This document shows, piece by piece, positions 1-12,598 of a stretch of DNA of 64,000 nt. The DNA comes from Utricularia gibba (lineage: Eukaryota > Streptophyta > Magnoliopsida > Lamiales > Lentibulariaceae). The translations under genes were made by a program, and so were the position numbers. The stretch spans positions 62,001 through 126,000 of the forward strand of contig NEEC01000041.1 of the NCBI GenBank assembly GCA_002189035.1. The letters are read 5' to 3'. The stretch's first letter is position 1; every line of letters begins with the position of its first letter. A model generated the notes under the pieces. It was not told where the DNA came from, made no database searches, and saw nothing but the letters and a program-made list of their open reading frames with translations.

Positions 1-1290
1 GGATATCTTGCAAATGGTGATGAGTCATGTTGCACATAGCATACCGTTTCGAAGCTCGTTCGAGCAACCGTCCGTGGTTCCTCGTGATTGCCTTATATTA
101 GCCTTCGGATCGAGGGAATCTTGCAAATGGCCTCGTTAGGCACACCAACGAAGTGGCCAGCCGGTCTTTTCGTTTCATGAAAGAATATGACTCGGGGAGA
201 TGAAAATTTTCGGCATTATGTATTTCATGCCTTCATTTAAGATGCCATGGGTGTGTCCCTAGCCACAACCTCATGGTGGCCTCGTGCACTCTTCGGTATC
301 GAGTGGATATCTTGCAAATGGTGATGAGTCATGTTGCACATAGCATACCGTTTCGAAGCTCGTTCCGAGCCGGTCTTCTTTCGTGTTGAGAACTTGTTCG
401 TCCGAGGAGGCACAAATGCTCGAAAGATTGCCTTATATTAGCCTTCAGATGTGCAACGAAGTGGCCACCACGTTCGCGACGATGCGACTCGGGACTCGAT
501 GCGAATGTGATTTTTCACCATATGCAACGATGTGAAATATACGATGATGATCATGACATCGAGTGCTTGCAAATGGTGATGAGTCATCGCATGCGAAGCT
601 GTGAACATGCATGGTGTGTTCTAGCGATCGTGAATGCTTCGCCACTCTAGGTAAGAGCTTGCAACCGTTTTCGAAGCTCGTTCCGACCGGTCTTCTTTCG
701 TGTTGAGAACTTGTTCGTCCGAGGAGGCACAAATGCTCGAAAGATTGCCTTATATTAGCCTTCAGATGTGCAACGAAGTGGCCACCACGTTCGCGACGAT
801 GCGACTCGGGACACCCGACTCGATGCGAATGTGATTTTCGGCATGCAAGACATATGTATTTCATGGGACGATGTGAAATTTTTTCGAGATGATTTTTGCC
901 ATGGGTGTGTGCGATCATCGAATATCTTGCACCGGATGGTCAGCCTCGTGCCTTGGGTGTGCATCGTACGATGACTTCGATTGCAAATGGTGCACATCAA
1001 ACGGTATAGTCTTGTTTGAAGCTCATGTGTTGAGAACAGGAGGCACAAATGCTCGAAAGATTGCCTTATATTAGCCTTAGATGTGCAACGAAGTGGCCAC
1101 CACGTTCGCGACGATGCGACTCGGGGGATGTGTCGACGATGCGAACAAATGTGTGATTTTCGGCATGCAAGACATATGTATTTCATGGGACGATGTGAAA
1201 TTTTGGATTTCGAGATGATCATTTAAGATGCCATGGGTGTGTCCCTAGCCACAACCTCATGGTGGCCTCGTGCACTCTTCGGTATCGAGT
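1..1290 (+). repeat. Eroded satellite units at the left edge
   Basis: Unit marks lie at 1, 305, about 565, about 980 and 1291, giving shortened units of about 260-415 bp. Positions 61-240 mix words from both halves of the unit. Positions 241-485 and 660-870 are close to consensus. Positions 486-650 and 880-1020 are rearranged, with consensus words in unusual neighbourhoods. Nothing other than satellite is visible. Confidence 0.9.
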
Positions 1291-1877
1291 GGATATCTTG
1301 CAAACGGTGATGAGTCATGTTGCACATAGCAGTCGATAGCACATTCCGAGATGTTGGGTTCTGCTCGTTGCCGATGCCGTGTCCTCGAGGAATCGAATGC
1401 AAACGACGATTGATCATAAATATTGCCTGCAACGAAGTGTGCGAATGCGACTCGTGCCGATGCCACGTCGCGATAATGAAACATGTCATGTTGCGATTTT
1501 CGAAGAATGATTTTCGACATGGGTTCGCGACAATGTATTCATGGACCCCGACATCCATGAGCCACAACCTCATAATCGAGTGGATATCTTGCAACATGTT
1601 GCACAGCATACAAGCTCGTTCCGAGCCGGTGTGTCTTGTTCGTCCGATGCTCGATTGCCTTATATTAGCCTTCAGATGTGCAACGAAGTGGCCACCACGT
1701 TCGCGACGATGCGACTCGGGACACCCGACTCGATGCGAATGTGATTTTCGGCATGCAAGACATATGTATTTCATGGGACGATGTGAATTTTGGATTTCGA
1801 GATGATCATTTAAGATGCCATGGGTGTGTCCCTAGCCACAACCTCATGGTGGCCTCGTGCACTCTTCGGTATCGAGT
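1291..1877 (+). repeat. Two strongly diverged units
   Basis: Units start at 1291 and 1582. Positions 1331-1610 are among the most diverged in the window. They still contain satellite words (GCAACGAAGTG, TGCGAATGCGACTCGTGCC, CATGTTGCG), but in altered order and with substitutions as well as deletions. The second unit carries the compound deletion CGTCCGATGCTCGATTGCC at 1641-1659, which reappears at 63382-63400. Consensus sequence resumes at about 1660. Confidence 0.88.
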
Positions 1878-4549
1878 GGATATCTTGCAAATGGTGATGA
1901 GTCATGTTGCACATAGCATACCGTTTCGAAGCTCGTTCCGAGCCGGTCTTCTTTCGTGTTGAGAACTTGTTCGTCCGAGGAGGCACAAATGCTCGAAAGA
2001 TTGCCTTATATTAGCCTTCAGATGTGCAACGAAGTGGCCACTTCGCGACGATGCGACTCGGGACACCCGACTCGATGCGAATGTGATTTTCGGCATGCAA
2101 GACATATGTATTTCATGGGAGACGAGATGATCATTTAAGATGCCATTGTGTCCCTAGCCACAACCTCATGGTGACGGTATCGAGTGGATATCTTGCAAAT
2201 GGTGATGAGTCATGTTGCACATAGCATACCGTTTCGAAGCTCGTTCCGAGCCGGTCTTCTTTCGTGTTGAGAACTTGTTCGTCCGAGGAGGCACAAATGC
2301 TCGAAAGATTGCCTTATATTAGCCTTCAGATGTGCAACGAAGTGGCCACCGTTCGCGACGATGCGACTCGGGACACCCGACTCGATGCGAATGTGATTTT
2401 CGCATGCAAGACATATGTATTTCATGGGACGATGTGAAATTTGGATTTCGAGATGATCATTTAAGATGCCATTGTGTCCCTAGCCACAACCTCATGGTGG
2501 CCTCGTGCACTCTTCGGTATCGAGTGGATATCTTGCAAATGGTGATGAGTCATGTTGCACATAGCATACCGTTTCGAAGCTCGTTCCGAGCCGGTCTTCT
2601 TTCGTTTGAGAACTTGTTCGTCCGAGGAGGCACAAATGCTCGAAAGATTGCATATTAGCCTTCAAAGTGCAACGAAGTGGCCACCACGTTCGCGACGATG
2701 CGACTCGGGACACCGACTCGATGCGAATGTGATTTTCGGCATGCAAGACATATGTATTTCATGGGACGATGTGAAATTTGGATTTCGAGATGATCATTTA
2801 AGATGCCATGGGTGTGTCCCTAGCCACAACCTCATGGTGGCCTCGTGCACTCTTCGGTATCGAGTGGATATCTTGCAAATGGTGATGAGTCATGTTGCAC
2901 ATAGCATACCGTTTCGAAGCTCGTTCCGAGCCGGTCTCTTTCGTGTTGAGAACTTGTTCGTCCGAGGAGGCACAAATGCTCGAAAGATTGCCTTATATTA
3001 GCCTTCAGATGTGCAACGAAGTGGCCACCACGTTCGCGACGATGCGACTCGGGACACCGACTCGATGCGAATGTGATTTTCGGCATGCAAGACATATGTA
3101 TTTCATGGGACGATGTGAAATTTGGATTTCGAGATGATCATTTAAGATGCCATGGGTGTGTCCCTAGCCACAACCTCATGGTGGCCTCGTGCACTCTTCG
3201 GTATCGAGTGGATATCTTGCAAATGGTGATGAGTCATGTTGCACATAGCATACCGTTTCGAAGCTCGTTCCGAGCCGGTCTTCTTTCGTGTTGAGAACTT
3301 GTTCGTCCGAGGAGGCACAAATGCTCGAAAGATTGCCTTATATTAGCCTTCAGATGTGCAACGAAGTGGCCACCACGTTCGCGACGATGCGACTCGGGAC
3401 ACCCGACTCGATGCGAATGTGATTTTCGGCATGCAAGACATATGTATTTCATGGGACGATGTGAAATTTGGATTTCGAGATGATCATTTAAGATGCCATG
3501 GGTGTGTCCCTAGCCACAACCTCATGGTGGCCTCGTGCACTCTTCGGTATCGAGTGGATATCTTGCAAATGGTGATGAGTCATGTTGCACATAGCATACC
3601 GTTTCGAAGCTCGTTCCGAGCCGGTCTTCTTTCGTGTTGAGAACTTGTTCGTCCGAGGAGGCACAAATGCTCGAAAGATTGCCTTATATTAGCCTTCAGA
3701 TGTGCAACGAAGTGGCCACCACGTTCGCGACGATGCGACTCGGGACACCCGACTCGATGCGAATGTGATTTTCGGCATGCAAGACATATGTATTTCATGG
3801 GACGATGTGAAATTTTGGATTTCGAGATGATCATTTAAGATGCCATGGGTGTGTCCCTAGCCACAACCTCATGGTGGCCTCGTGCACTCTTCGGTATCGA
3901 GTGGATATCTTGCAAACGGTGATGAGTCATGTTGCACATAGCATACCGTTTCGAAGCTCGTTCCGAGCCGGTTTCTTTCGTTGAGAACTTGTTCGTCCGA
4001 GGAGGCACAAATGCTCGAAAGATTGCCTTATATTAGCCTTAAGATGTGCAACGAAGTGGCCACACGTTCGCGACGATGCGACTCGGGACACCCGACTCGA
4101 TGCGAATGTGATTTTCGGCATGCAAGACATATGTATTTCATGGGACGATGTGAATTTTGGATTTCGAGATGATCATTTAAGATGCCATGGGTGTGTCCCT
4201 AGCCACAACCTCATGGTGGCCTCGTGCACTCTTCGGTATCGAGTGGATATCTTGCAAACGGTGATGAGTCATGTTGCACATAGCATACCGTTTCGAAGCT
4301 CGTTCCGAGCCGGTCTCTTTCGTGTTGAGAACTTGTTCGTCCGAGGAGGCACAAATGCTCGAAAGATTGCCTTATATTAGCCTTAAGATGTGCAACGAAG
4401 TGGCCACCACGTTCGCGACGATGCGACTCGGGACACCCGACTCGATGCGAATGTGATTTTCGGCATGCAAGACATATGTATTTCATGGGACGATGTGAAA
4501 TTTTGGATTTCGAGATGATCATTTAAGATGCCATGAGGACTCTTCGGTA
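1878..4549 (+). repeat. Fairly regular satellite block
   Basis: Units start at 1878, 2186, 2526, 2866, 3210, 3556, 3903 and 4245, with spacings of 308, 340, 340, 344, 346, 347 and 342 bp. Differences from the reference are mainly short deletions, such as loss of GGTG before TGTCCC near 2145 and 2470 and the TCTCTTT form near 2935 and 4315. Most units here carry the CTTCAG form and CACCCGAC or CACCGAC. Confidence 0.95.
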
Positions 4550-5378
4550 TCGAATAAGGTGATGCATGTTGCACATAGCATACCGTTTCGAAGCTCGTTC
4601 CGAGCCGGTCTTCTTTCGTGTTGAGAACTTGTTCGTCCGAGGAGGCACAAATGCTCGAAAGATTGCCTTATATTAGCCTTCAGATGTGCAACGAAGTGGC
4701 CACCACGTTCGCGACGAACTCGGGATCGCGAATGTGATTTTCGGCATGTATGGACGATGTGAAATCCATTTAAGATGCCAAGCCACGGTGGCGTGCAATC
4801 GTGGATATCTTTGGTGATGCATGTTGCACATAGCATACCGTTTCGAAGCTCGTTCCGAGCCGGTCTTCTTTCGTGTTGAGAACTTGTTCGTCCGAGGAGG
4901 CACAAATGCTCGAAAGATTGCCTTATATTAGCCTTCAGATGTGCAACGAAGTTTCGCGATTTCGATGCGAATGTGATCATGCAAGACATTATTTCATGTG
5001 CCATTTAAGATGCCATGGGTGTGTCCCTAGCCACAACCTCATGGTGGCCTCGTGCACTCTTCGGTATCGAGTGGATATCTTGCAAATGGTGATGAGTCAT
5101 GTTGCACATAGCATACCGTTTCGAAGCTCGTTCCGAGCCGGTCTTCTTTCGTGTTGAGAACTTGTTCGTCCGAGGAGGCACAAATGCTCGAAAGATTGCC
5201 TTATATTAGCCTTCAGATGTGCAACGAAGTGGCGTTCGCGACGATGCGACTCGGGACACCCGACTCGATGCGAATGTGATTTTCGGCATGCAAGACATAT
5301 GTATTTCATGGGACGACCCCATGGGTGTGTCCCTAGCCACAACCTCATGGTGGCCTCGTGCACTCTTCGGTATCGAGT

Positions 5379-5557
5379 GGATATCTTGCAAACGGTGATG
5401 AGTCATGTTGCACATGGACATATGTATTTCATATTAGGATGGCCGAAGTGTGCGACTGCTTCGGTATCGAGATGGATAAGGATTTCGCATTTAAGATGCA
5501 TGGGTGTGTCCCTAGCCACAACCTCATGGTGGCCTCGTGCACTCTTCGGTATCGAGT
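5379..5557 (+). repeat. Half-length chimeric unit (179 bp)
   Basis: The unit begins normally and runs to GTTGCACAT at 5407-5415. It then continues as GGACATATGTATTTCAT, which belongs about 190 bp further on in a normal unit. The switch point is where the two halves of the unit correspond (TGCACATA with TGCAAGACATATG), as expected from out-of-register recombination between sub-repeats. Confidence 0.7.
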
Positions 5558-6456
5558 GGATATCTTGCAAGTGTTGACATAGCATACCGTTTCGAAGCTC
5601 GTTCCGAGCCGGTCTTCTTTCGTGTTGAGAACTTGTTCGTCCGATGCTCGAAAGATTGCCTTATATTAGCCTTTCGAAGCGATCGTGCCGATGCCGGCCG
5701 CAACGATGACGGCACCACGACATCCGAATGTGATTGATTTTCATTTCAATGTGTCGATGTGTGATTTTCATGGGACATGATGTGAAATTTTGGATTTCGA
5801 GATGATCGATGCGAGCCATCATGGTGGCCTCGTGCACTCATCGAGTGGATATCTTGCAAATGGTGATGAGTCATGTTGCACATAGCATACCGTTTCGAAG
5901 CTCGTTCCGAGCCGGTCTTCTTTCGTGTTGAGAACTTGTTCGTCCGACACAAATGCTCGAAAGATTGCATATTAGGATGTGCAACTGGCGTTCGCGACGA
6001 TGCGACTTCGATGCGAATGTGATTTTCGGCATGCAAGACATATGTATTTCATGGGACGATGTGAAATCGCCAAGCCATGGTGGCCTCGTGCATCATCGAG
6101 TGGATATCATGATGAGTCATGTTGCACATATCATACCGTCTTCGAAGCTCGTTCCGAGCCGTTTCTTTCGTGTGTGAGAACTTGTTCGTCCGAGGAGGCA
6201 CAAATGCTCACAATAGCATACCGTTTCGAAGCTCGTTCCGAGCCGGTATTAGCACTTAGATGTGCAACGAAGTGGCCACCACGTTCGCGACGATGCGACT
6301 CGGGACACCGACTCGATGCGAATGTGATTTTCGGCATGCAAGACATATGTATTTCATGGGACGATGTGAATATTTGGATTTCGAGATGATCATTTAAGAT
6401 GCCATGGGTGTGTCCCTAGCCACAACCTCATGGTGGCCTCGTGCACTTTATCGAGT

Positions 6457-6631
6457 GGGACATCACCATGTTTCGAAATGGTTGATTGTTCGAGTGATTG
6501 CCTTATATTAGCAGATGTGCATGGGTTCGTGCGACTCGTCGATGCGAATGTGATTTTCGGCATGCAAGACATATGTATTTCATGGGACGATGTGAAATGG
6601 ATTTCCATCGAGCTCTTTCGTGTCATCGAGT
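6457..6631 (+). repeat. Half-length chimeric unit (175 bp)
   Basis: The unit contains GATTGCCTTATATTAGC, then GATGTGC fused to ATGGGTTCGTGCGACTCGTC at about 6520-6540, then a normal GATGCGAATGTGATTTTCGG. The fusion joins GATGTGC of half A to ATGGGTG..CGTGC of half B, which occupy matching places in the two halves. It also carries the recurrent GACTCGTCGATGC deletion junction. Confidence 0.6.
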
Positions 6632-7616
6632 GGATATCTTGCAAATGGTGATGAGTCATGTTGCACATACCGGTAGCCGGTCAGAACCGTCGTGCTCGAA
6701 AGATTGCCTTATATTAGCGCAACGAAGTGTTCGCGACCGACTTCGATGCGCGATGCAAGACTGGGGACGACCCGAGATGAAATGTGATGCCGATATATAT
6801 GAATGTTCATTCGCGACGATGCGACTCGGTCGATGCGAATCTTTCGAGACGATGGATGCCATGGTGTGTCCCTAGCCACAACCTCATGGTGGCCTCGTGC
6901 ACTCTTCGGTATCGAGTGGATATCTTGCAAATGATGAGTCATGTTGCACATATCATACCGTTTCGAAGCTCGTTCCGAGCCGGTCTTCTTTCGTGTTGAG
7001 AACTTGTTCGTCCGAGGAGGCACAAATGCTCGAAAGATTGCCTTATATTAGCCTTCAGATGTGCAACGAAGTGGCCACCACGTTCGCGACGATGCGACTC
7101 GGGACACCGACTCGATGCCATGCAAGACATATGTATTTCATGGGATCGCTTTCGAAGACTATCGAGTGGATATCTTGCAAACCCGATCGATGCAATGCTC
7201 GAAAGATTGCCTTATATTAGCCTTCAGATGTGCAACGAAGTGGCCACCACGTTCGCGACGATGCGACTCGTCGATGCCTGCTCGGTGCGAGATGGATGCG
7301 AGACATGAATTTAATGATGTCATGTTGCACATGTTTCGAAGCTCGTTCCGAGCCGGTCTTCTTTCGTGTTGAGAACTTGTTCAGGAGGCACAAATGCTCG
7401 AAAGATTGCCTTATATTAGCCTTCAGATGTGCAACGAAGTGGCCACCACGTTCGCGACGATGCGACTCGGGACACCCGACTCGATGCGAATGTGATTTTC
7501 GCATGCAAGACATGGGACGATGTGAAATTTGGATTTCGAGATGATCATTTAAGATGCCATGGGTGTGTCCCTAGCCACAACCTCATGGTGGCCTCGTGCA
7601 CTCTTCGGTATCGAGT

Positions 7617-10600
7617 GGATATCTTGCAAACGGTGATGAGTGTTGCACATAGCATACCGTTTCGAAGCTCGTTCCGAGCCGGTCTTTTCGTGTTGAGAAC
7701 TTGTTCGTCCGATGCTCGAAAGATTGCCTTATATTAGCCTTCAGATTGCAACGAAGTGGCCACCACGTTCGCGAATGCGACTCGGGACACCCGACTCGAT
7801 GCGAATGTGATTTTCGATGCAAGACATATGTATTTCATGGGACGATGTGAAGGATTTCGAGATGATCATTTAAGATGCCATGGGTGTGTCCCTAGCCACA
7901 ACCTCATGGTGGCCTCGTGCACTCTTCGGTATCGAGTGGATATCTTGCAAATGGTGATGAGTCATGTTGCACATAGCATACCGTTTCGAAGCTCGTTCCG
8001 AGCCGGTCTCTTTCGTGTTGAGAACTTGTTCGTCCGAGGAGGCACAAATGCTCGAAAGATTGCCTTATATTAGCCTTCAACGAAGTGGCCACACGTTCGC
8101 GACGATGCGACTCGGGACACCCGACTCGATGCGAATGTGATTTTCGGCATGCAAGACATATGTATTTCATGGGACGATGTGAAATTTGGATTTCGAGATG
8201 ATCATTTAAGATGCCATGGGTGTGTCCCTAGCCACAACCTCATGGTGGCCTCGTGCACTCTTCGGTATCGAGTGGATATCTTGCAAACGGTGATGAGTCA
8301 TGTTGCACATATCATACCGTTTCGAAGCTCGTTCCGAGCCGGTCTTCTTTCGTGTTGAGAACTTGTTCGTCCGAGGAGGCACAAATGCTCGAAAGATTGC
8401 CTTATATTAGCTTCAGATGTGCAACGAAGTGGCCACCACGTTCGCGACGATGCGACTCGGGACACCCGACTCGATGCGAATGTGATTTTCGGCATGCAAG
8501 ACATATGTATTTCATGGGACGATGTGAAATTTGATTTCGAGATGATCATTTAAGATGCCATGAGCCACAACCTCATGGTGGCCTCGTGCACTCTTCGGTA
8601 TCGAGTGGATATCTTGCAAACGGTGATGAGTCATGTTGCACATAGCATACCGTTTCGAAGCTCGTTCCGAGCCGGTCTCTTTCGTGTTGACTTGTTCGTC
8701 CGAGGAGGCACAAATGCTCGAAAGATTGCCTTATATTAGCCGTGCAACGAAGTGGCCGTTCGCGACTGCGACTCGGGACACCCGACTCGATGCGAATGTG
8801 ATTTTCGGCATGCAAGACATATGTATTTCATGGGACGATGTGAATATTTGGATTTCGAGATGATCATTTAAGATGCCATGGGTGTGTCCCTAGCCACAAC
8901 CTCATGGTGGCCTCGTGCACTCTTCGGTATCGAGTGGATATCTTGCAAATGGTGATGAGTCATGTTGCACATAGCATACCGTTTCGAAGCTCGTTCCGAG
9001 CCGGTCTTCTTTCGTGTTGAGAGTTCGTCCGACACAAATGCTCGAAAGATTGCGACAACGAAGTCGTTCGCGACGATTCGGGACACCCGACTCGATGCGA
9101 ATGTGATTTTCGGCATGCAAGACATATGTATTTCATGGGACGATGTGAATTTGGATTTCGAGATGATCATTTAAGATGCCATGGGTGTGTCCCTAGCCAC
9201 AACCTCATGGTGGCCTCGTGCACTCTTCGGTATCGAGTGGATATCTTGCAAACGGTGATGAGTCATGTTGCACATATCATACCGTTTCGAAGCTCGTTCC
9301 GAGCCGGTCTTCTTTCGTGTTGAGAACTTGTTCGTCCGAGGAGGCACAAATGCTCGAAAGATTGCCTTATATTAGCCTTCAGATGTGCAACGAAGTGGCC
9401 ACCACGTTCGCGACGATGCGACTCGGGACACCTGCGAATGTGATTTTCGGCATGCAAGATGGTGTGATTTGGATTTCGACATGATGCCATGGGGTGTGTC
9501 CCTAGCCACAACCTCATGGTGGCCTCGTGCACTCTTCGGTATCGAGTGGATATCTTGCAAATGGTGATCATGTTGGCATACCGTTCGAAGCTCGAGCCGG
9601 TCTTCTTTCGTGTTGAGAACTTGTTCGTCCGAGGAGGCACAAATGCTCGAAAGATTGCCTTATATTAGCCTATGAGATGATCATTTAAGATGCCATGGGT
9701 GTGTCCCTAGCCACAACCTCATGGTGGCCTCGTGCACTCTTCGGTATCGAGTGGATATCTTGCAAATGGTGATGAGTCATGTTGCACATAGCATACCGTT
9801 TCGAAGCTCGTTCCGAGCCGGTCTTCTTTCGTGTTGAGAACTTGTTCGTCCGAGGAGGCACAAATGCTCGAAAGATTGCCTTATATTAGCCTTCGATGTG
9901 CAACGAAGTGGCCACACGTTCGCGACGATGCGACTCGGGACACCCGACTCGATGCGAATGTGATTTTCGGCATGCAAGACATATGTATTTCATGGGACGA
10001 TGTGAATATTTGGATTTCGAGATGATCATTTAAGATGCCATGGGTGTGTCCCTAGCCACAACCTCATGGTGGCCTCGTGCACTCTTCGGTATCGAGTGGA
10101 TATCTTGCAAACGGTGATGAGTCATGTTGCACATATCATCGAGCCGGTCTTCTTTCGTGTTGAGAACTTGTTCGTCCGTGCTCGAAAGATTGCCTTATAT
10201 TAGCCTTCAATGTGCAACGAAGTGGCCACCACGTTCGCGACGATGCGACTTCGATGCGAATGTGATTTTCGCATGCAAGACATATGTATTTCATGTGTGA
10301 AATTTGGATTTCGAGATGATCATTTAAGATGCCATGGGTGTGTCCCTAGCCACAACCTCATGGTGGCCTCGTGCACTCTTCGGTATCGAGTGGATATCTT
10401 GCAAATGGTGATGAGTCATGTTGCACATAGCATACCGTTTCGAAGCTCGTTCCGAGCCGGTCTTCTTTCGTGTTGAGAACTTGTTCGTCCGAGGAGGCAC
10501 AAATGCTCGAAAGATTGCCTTATATTAGCCTTCAGATGTGCAACGAAGTGGCCACCACGTTCGCGACGATGCGACTCGGGACACCCGACTCGATGCGAAT

Positions 10601-10737
10601 GTGATTTTCGGCATGCAAGACATATGTATTTCATGGGACGATGTGAAATTTGGATTTCGAGATGATCATTTAAGATGCCATGGGTGTGTCCCTAGCCACA
10701 ACCTCATGGTGGCCTCGTGCACTCTTCGGTATCGAGT
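7617..10737 (+). repeat. Moderately regular satellite block
   Basis: Units start at 7617, 7938, 8274, 8607, 8936, 9239, 9548, 9753, 10098 and 10392. Spacings are 321, 336, 333, 329, 303, 309, 205, 345, 294 and 346 bp. Deletions remove blocks of 3-40 bp; one example is CCATGAGCCACAACC near 8558, which lacks GGTGTGTCCCT. The 205-bp unit at 9548 jumps from TTATATTAGCCT to GAGATGATC, losing about one half-unit. Confidence 0.95.
9548..9752 (+). repeat. Truncated unit (205 bp), half-unit deletion
   Basis: The sequence runs normally through CCTTATATTAGCCT (9658-9671), then jumps to GAGATGATCATTTAAGATG at about 9674. About 140 bp is missing, close to the 150-bp length of sub-repeat A. The joined words are the two homologous places TTATATTAGCC and CATTTAAGATGCC. 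Confidence 0.6.
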
Positions 10738-10888
10738 GGATATCTTGCAAACGGTGATGAGTCATGTTGCACATAGTTTCATGTTTCGAGAGCTCGTTCC
10801 GAGATGTGCCGAAGTGGCCACCACGTTCGCGACGATGCGACTTCGATGTGTGAGATGTATGTTTTCGTCCGATGGAGGCACATCGAGT
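10738..10888 (+). repeat. Half-length chimeric unit (151 bp)
   Basis: CACATAG at 10770-10776 leads into TTTCATG, which belongs to GTATTTCATGGG in the other half, then returns to TTTCGAGAGCTCG. The rest is a mosaic with large pieces missing. The 151-bp length matches sub-repeat A almost exactly. The neighbouring units on both sides are intact. Confidence 0.6.
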
Positions 10889-11235
10889 GGATATCTTGCA
10901 AATGGTGATGAGTCATGTTGCACATAGCATACCGTTTCGAAGCTCGTTCCGAGCCGGTCTTCTTTCGTGTTGAGAACTTGTTCGTCCGAGGAGGCACAAA
11001 TGCTCGAAAGATTGCCTTATATTAGCCTTAAGATGTGCAACGAAGTGGCCACCACGTTCGCGACGATGCGACTCGGGACACCCGACTCGATGCGAATGTG
11101 ATTTTCGGCATGCAAGACATATGTATTTCATGGGACGATGTGAATATTTGGATTTCGAGATGATCATTTAAGATGCCATGGGTGTGTCCCTAGCCACAAC
11201 CTCATGGTGGCCTCGTGCACTCTTCGGTATCGAGT

Positions 11236-11581
11236 GGATATCTTGCAAATGGTGATGAGTCATGTTGCACATAGCATACCGTTTCGAAGCTCGTTCCGAG
11301 CCGGTCTTCTTTCGTGTTGAGAACTTGTTCGTCCGAGGAGGCACAAATGCTCGAAAGATTGCCTTATATTAGCCTTAAGATGTGCAACGAAGTGGCCACA
11401 CGTTCGCGACGATGCGACTCGGGACACCCGACTCGATGCGAATGTGATTTTCGGCATGCAAGACATATGTATTTCATGGGACGATGTGAATATTTGGATT
11501 TCGAGATGATCATTTAAGATGCCATGGGTGTGTCCCTAGCCACAACCTCATGGTGGCCTCGTGCACTCTTCGGTATCGAGT
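11236..11581 (+). repeat. Reference satellite unit (346 bp)
   Basis: A clean unit chosen as the type copy, starting at GGATATCTTGCAAATGG. By hand count it has 167 G+C of 346 (48%) and 25 CpG. It carries several six-base palindromes: GATATC at unit position 2, TTCGAA at 48, TCGCGA at 169, GCATGC at 219, CATATG at 229, TGATCA at 272 and CCATGG at 287. Each should therefore cut the array into a 346-bp ladder. Positions that vary between units are ATGG/ACGG near 13-16, AGCAT/ATCAT near 38-42, TCTTCTTT/TCTCTTT near 70, CTTCAG/CTTAG/CTTAAG near 138, CCACCAC/CCACAC/CCACAAC near 161, CACCCGAC/CACCGAC near 190 and GAATATTTGG/GAAATTTGG near 253. Confidence 0.95.
11351..11500 (+). repeat. Sub-repeat A of the unit (~150 bp half)
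   Basis: This half runs from TCGAAAGATTGCC to just before TCGAGATGATC. It aligns in order with the next half: TCGAAAGATT with TCGAGATGAT (offset 150), GCCACA with GCCACA (offset 144) and TGCGAATGTGAT with TGCAAATGGTGAT (offset 153). The identity is modest and interrupted by gaps, so the reading that the 346-bp unit began as a dimer of a shorter repeat is an inference from order and spacing. Half-length chimeric units elsewhere in the array support it. Confidence 0.5.
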
Positions 11582-11696
11582 GGATATCTTGCAAATGGTG
11601 ATGAGTCATGTTGCACATAGCATACCGTTTCGAAGCTCGTTCCGAGCCGGTCTTCTTTCGTGTTGAGAACTTGTTCGTCCGAGGAGGCACAAATGC
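11501..11696 (+). repeat. Sub-repeat B of the unit (~196 bp half)
   Basis: This half runs from TCGAGATGATCATTTAAG through the unit boundary at 11582 to just before the next TCGAAAGATT. It is about 45 bp longer than sub-repeat A. The extra length lies around the GTCTTCTTTCGTGTTGAG to GAGGCACAAATG stretch, which has no clear counterpart in A. Shared landmarks with A, in order, are TCGA-GAT, TTA-GCC, GCCACA(AC), ACTC and TGC-AATG-TGAT. The dimer interpretation is inferred. Confidence 0.5.
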
Positions 11697-12598
11697 TCGA
11701 AAGATTGCCTTATATTAGCCTTAAGATGTGCAACGAAGTGGCCACCACGTTCGCGACGATGCGACTCGGGACACCCGACTCGATGCGAATGTGATTTTCG
11801 GCATGCAAGACATATGTATTTCATGGGACGATGTGAAATTTGGATTTCGAGATGATCATTTAAGATGCCATGGGTGTGTCCCTAGCCACAACCTCATGGT
11901 GGCCTCGTGCACTCTTCGGTATCGAGTGGATATCTTGCAAATGGTGATGAGTCATGTTGCACATAGCATACCGTTTCGAAGCTCGTTCCGAGCCGGTCTT
12001 CTTTCGTGTTGAGAACTTGTTCGTCCGAGGAGGCACAAATGCTCGAAAGATTGCCTTATATTAGCCTTAAGATGTGCAACGAAGTGGCCACCACGTTCGC
12101 GACGATGCGACTCGGGACACCCGACTCGATGCGAATGTGATTTTCGGCATGCAAGACATATGTATTTCATGGGACGATGTGAATATTTGGATTTCGAGAT
12201 GATCATTTAAGATGCCATGGGTGTGTCCCTAGCCACAACCTCATGGTGGCCTCGTGCACTCTTCGGTATCGAGTGGATATCTTGCAAATGGTGATGAGTC
12301 ATGTTGCACATAGCATACCGTTTCGAAGCTCGTTCCGAGCCGTCTTCTTTCGTGTTGAGAACTTGTTCGTCCGAGGAGGCACAAATGCTCGAAAGATTGC
12401 CTTATATTAGCCTTAGATGTGCAACGAAGTGGCCACCACGTTCGCGACGATGCGACTCGGGACACCCGACTCGATGCGAATGTGATTTTCGGCATGCAAG
12501 ACGTATTTCATGGGACGATCGAGATGATCATTTAAGATGCCATGGGTGTGTCCCTAGCCACAACCTCATGGTGCCTCGTGCACTCTTCGGTATCGAGT

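Larger units (their letters stand above)
4550..7616 (+). repeat. Compressed and chimeric satellite units
   Basis: Unit marks lie at about 4550, 4803, 5073, 5379, 5558, 5847, 6102, 6457, 6632, 6918, 7168, about 7310 and 7617. Spacings range from about 140 to 355 bp. Units keep consensus words in the right order but lack many small blocks; at 4710-4815, for example, at least six separate pieces are missing. Two half-length units (5379-5557 and 6457-6631) look like crossovers between the two halves of the unit. Confidence 0.93.
10889..12598 (+). repeat. Clean satellite block
   Basis: Units start at 10889, 11236, 11582, 11928 and 12275, with spacings of 347, 346, 346, 347 and 324 bp. The unit at 11928 reads the same as those at 33829, 38911, 41866 and 42556 at every variable site I checked. 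Homogeneous neighbours like these indicate recent turnover within the array. Confidence 0.97.

Noticed and set aside
445-1774. Longer frames (157-183 codons) near the left edge
   Set aside because: They arise because erosion removed stop codons and shifted frames; their peptides are still satellite read-through joined by deletions.
11404-11423. CENP-B box-like match (TTCG ... CGGG)
   Set aside because: TTCGCGACGATGCGACTCGGG has both outer words, but the spacing between them is too long and the central A is not in place, so the core pattern is not met.
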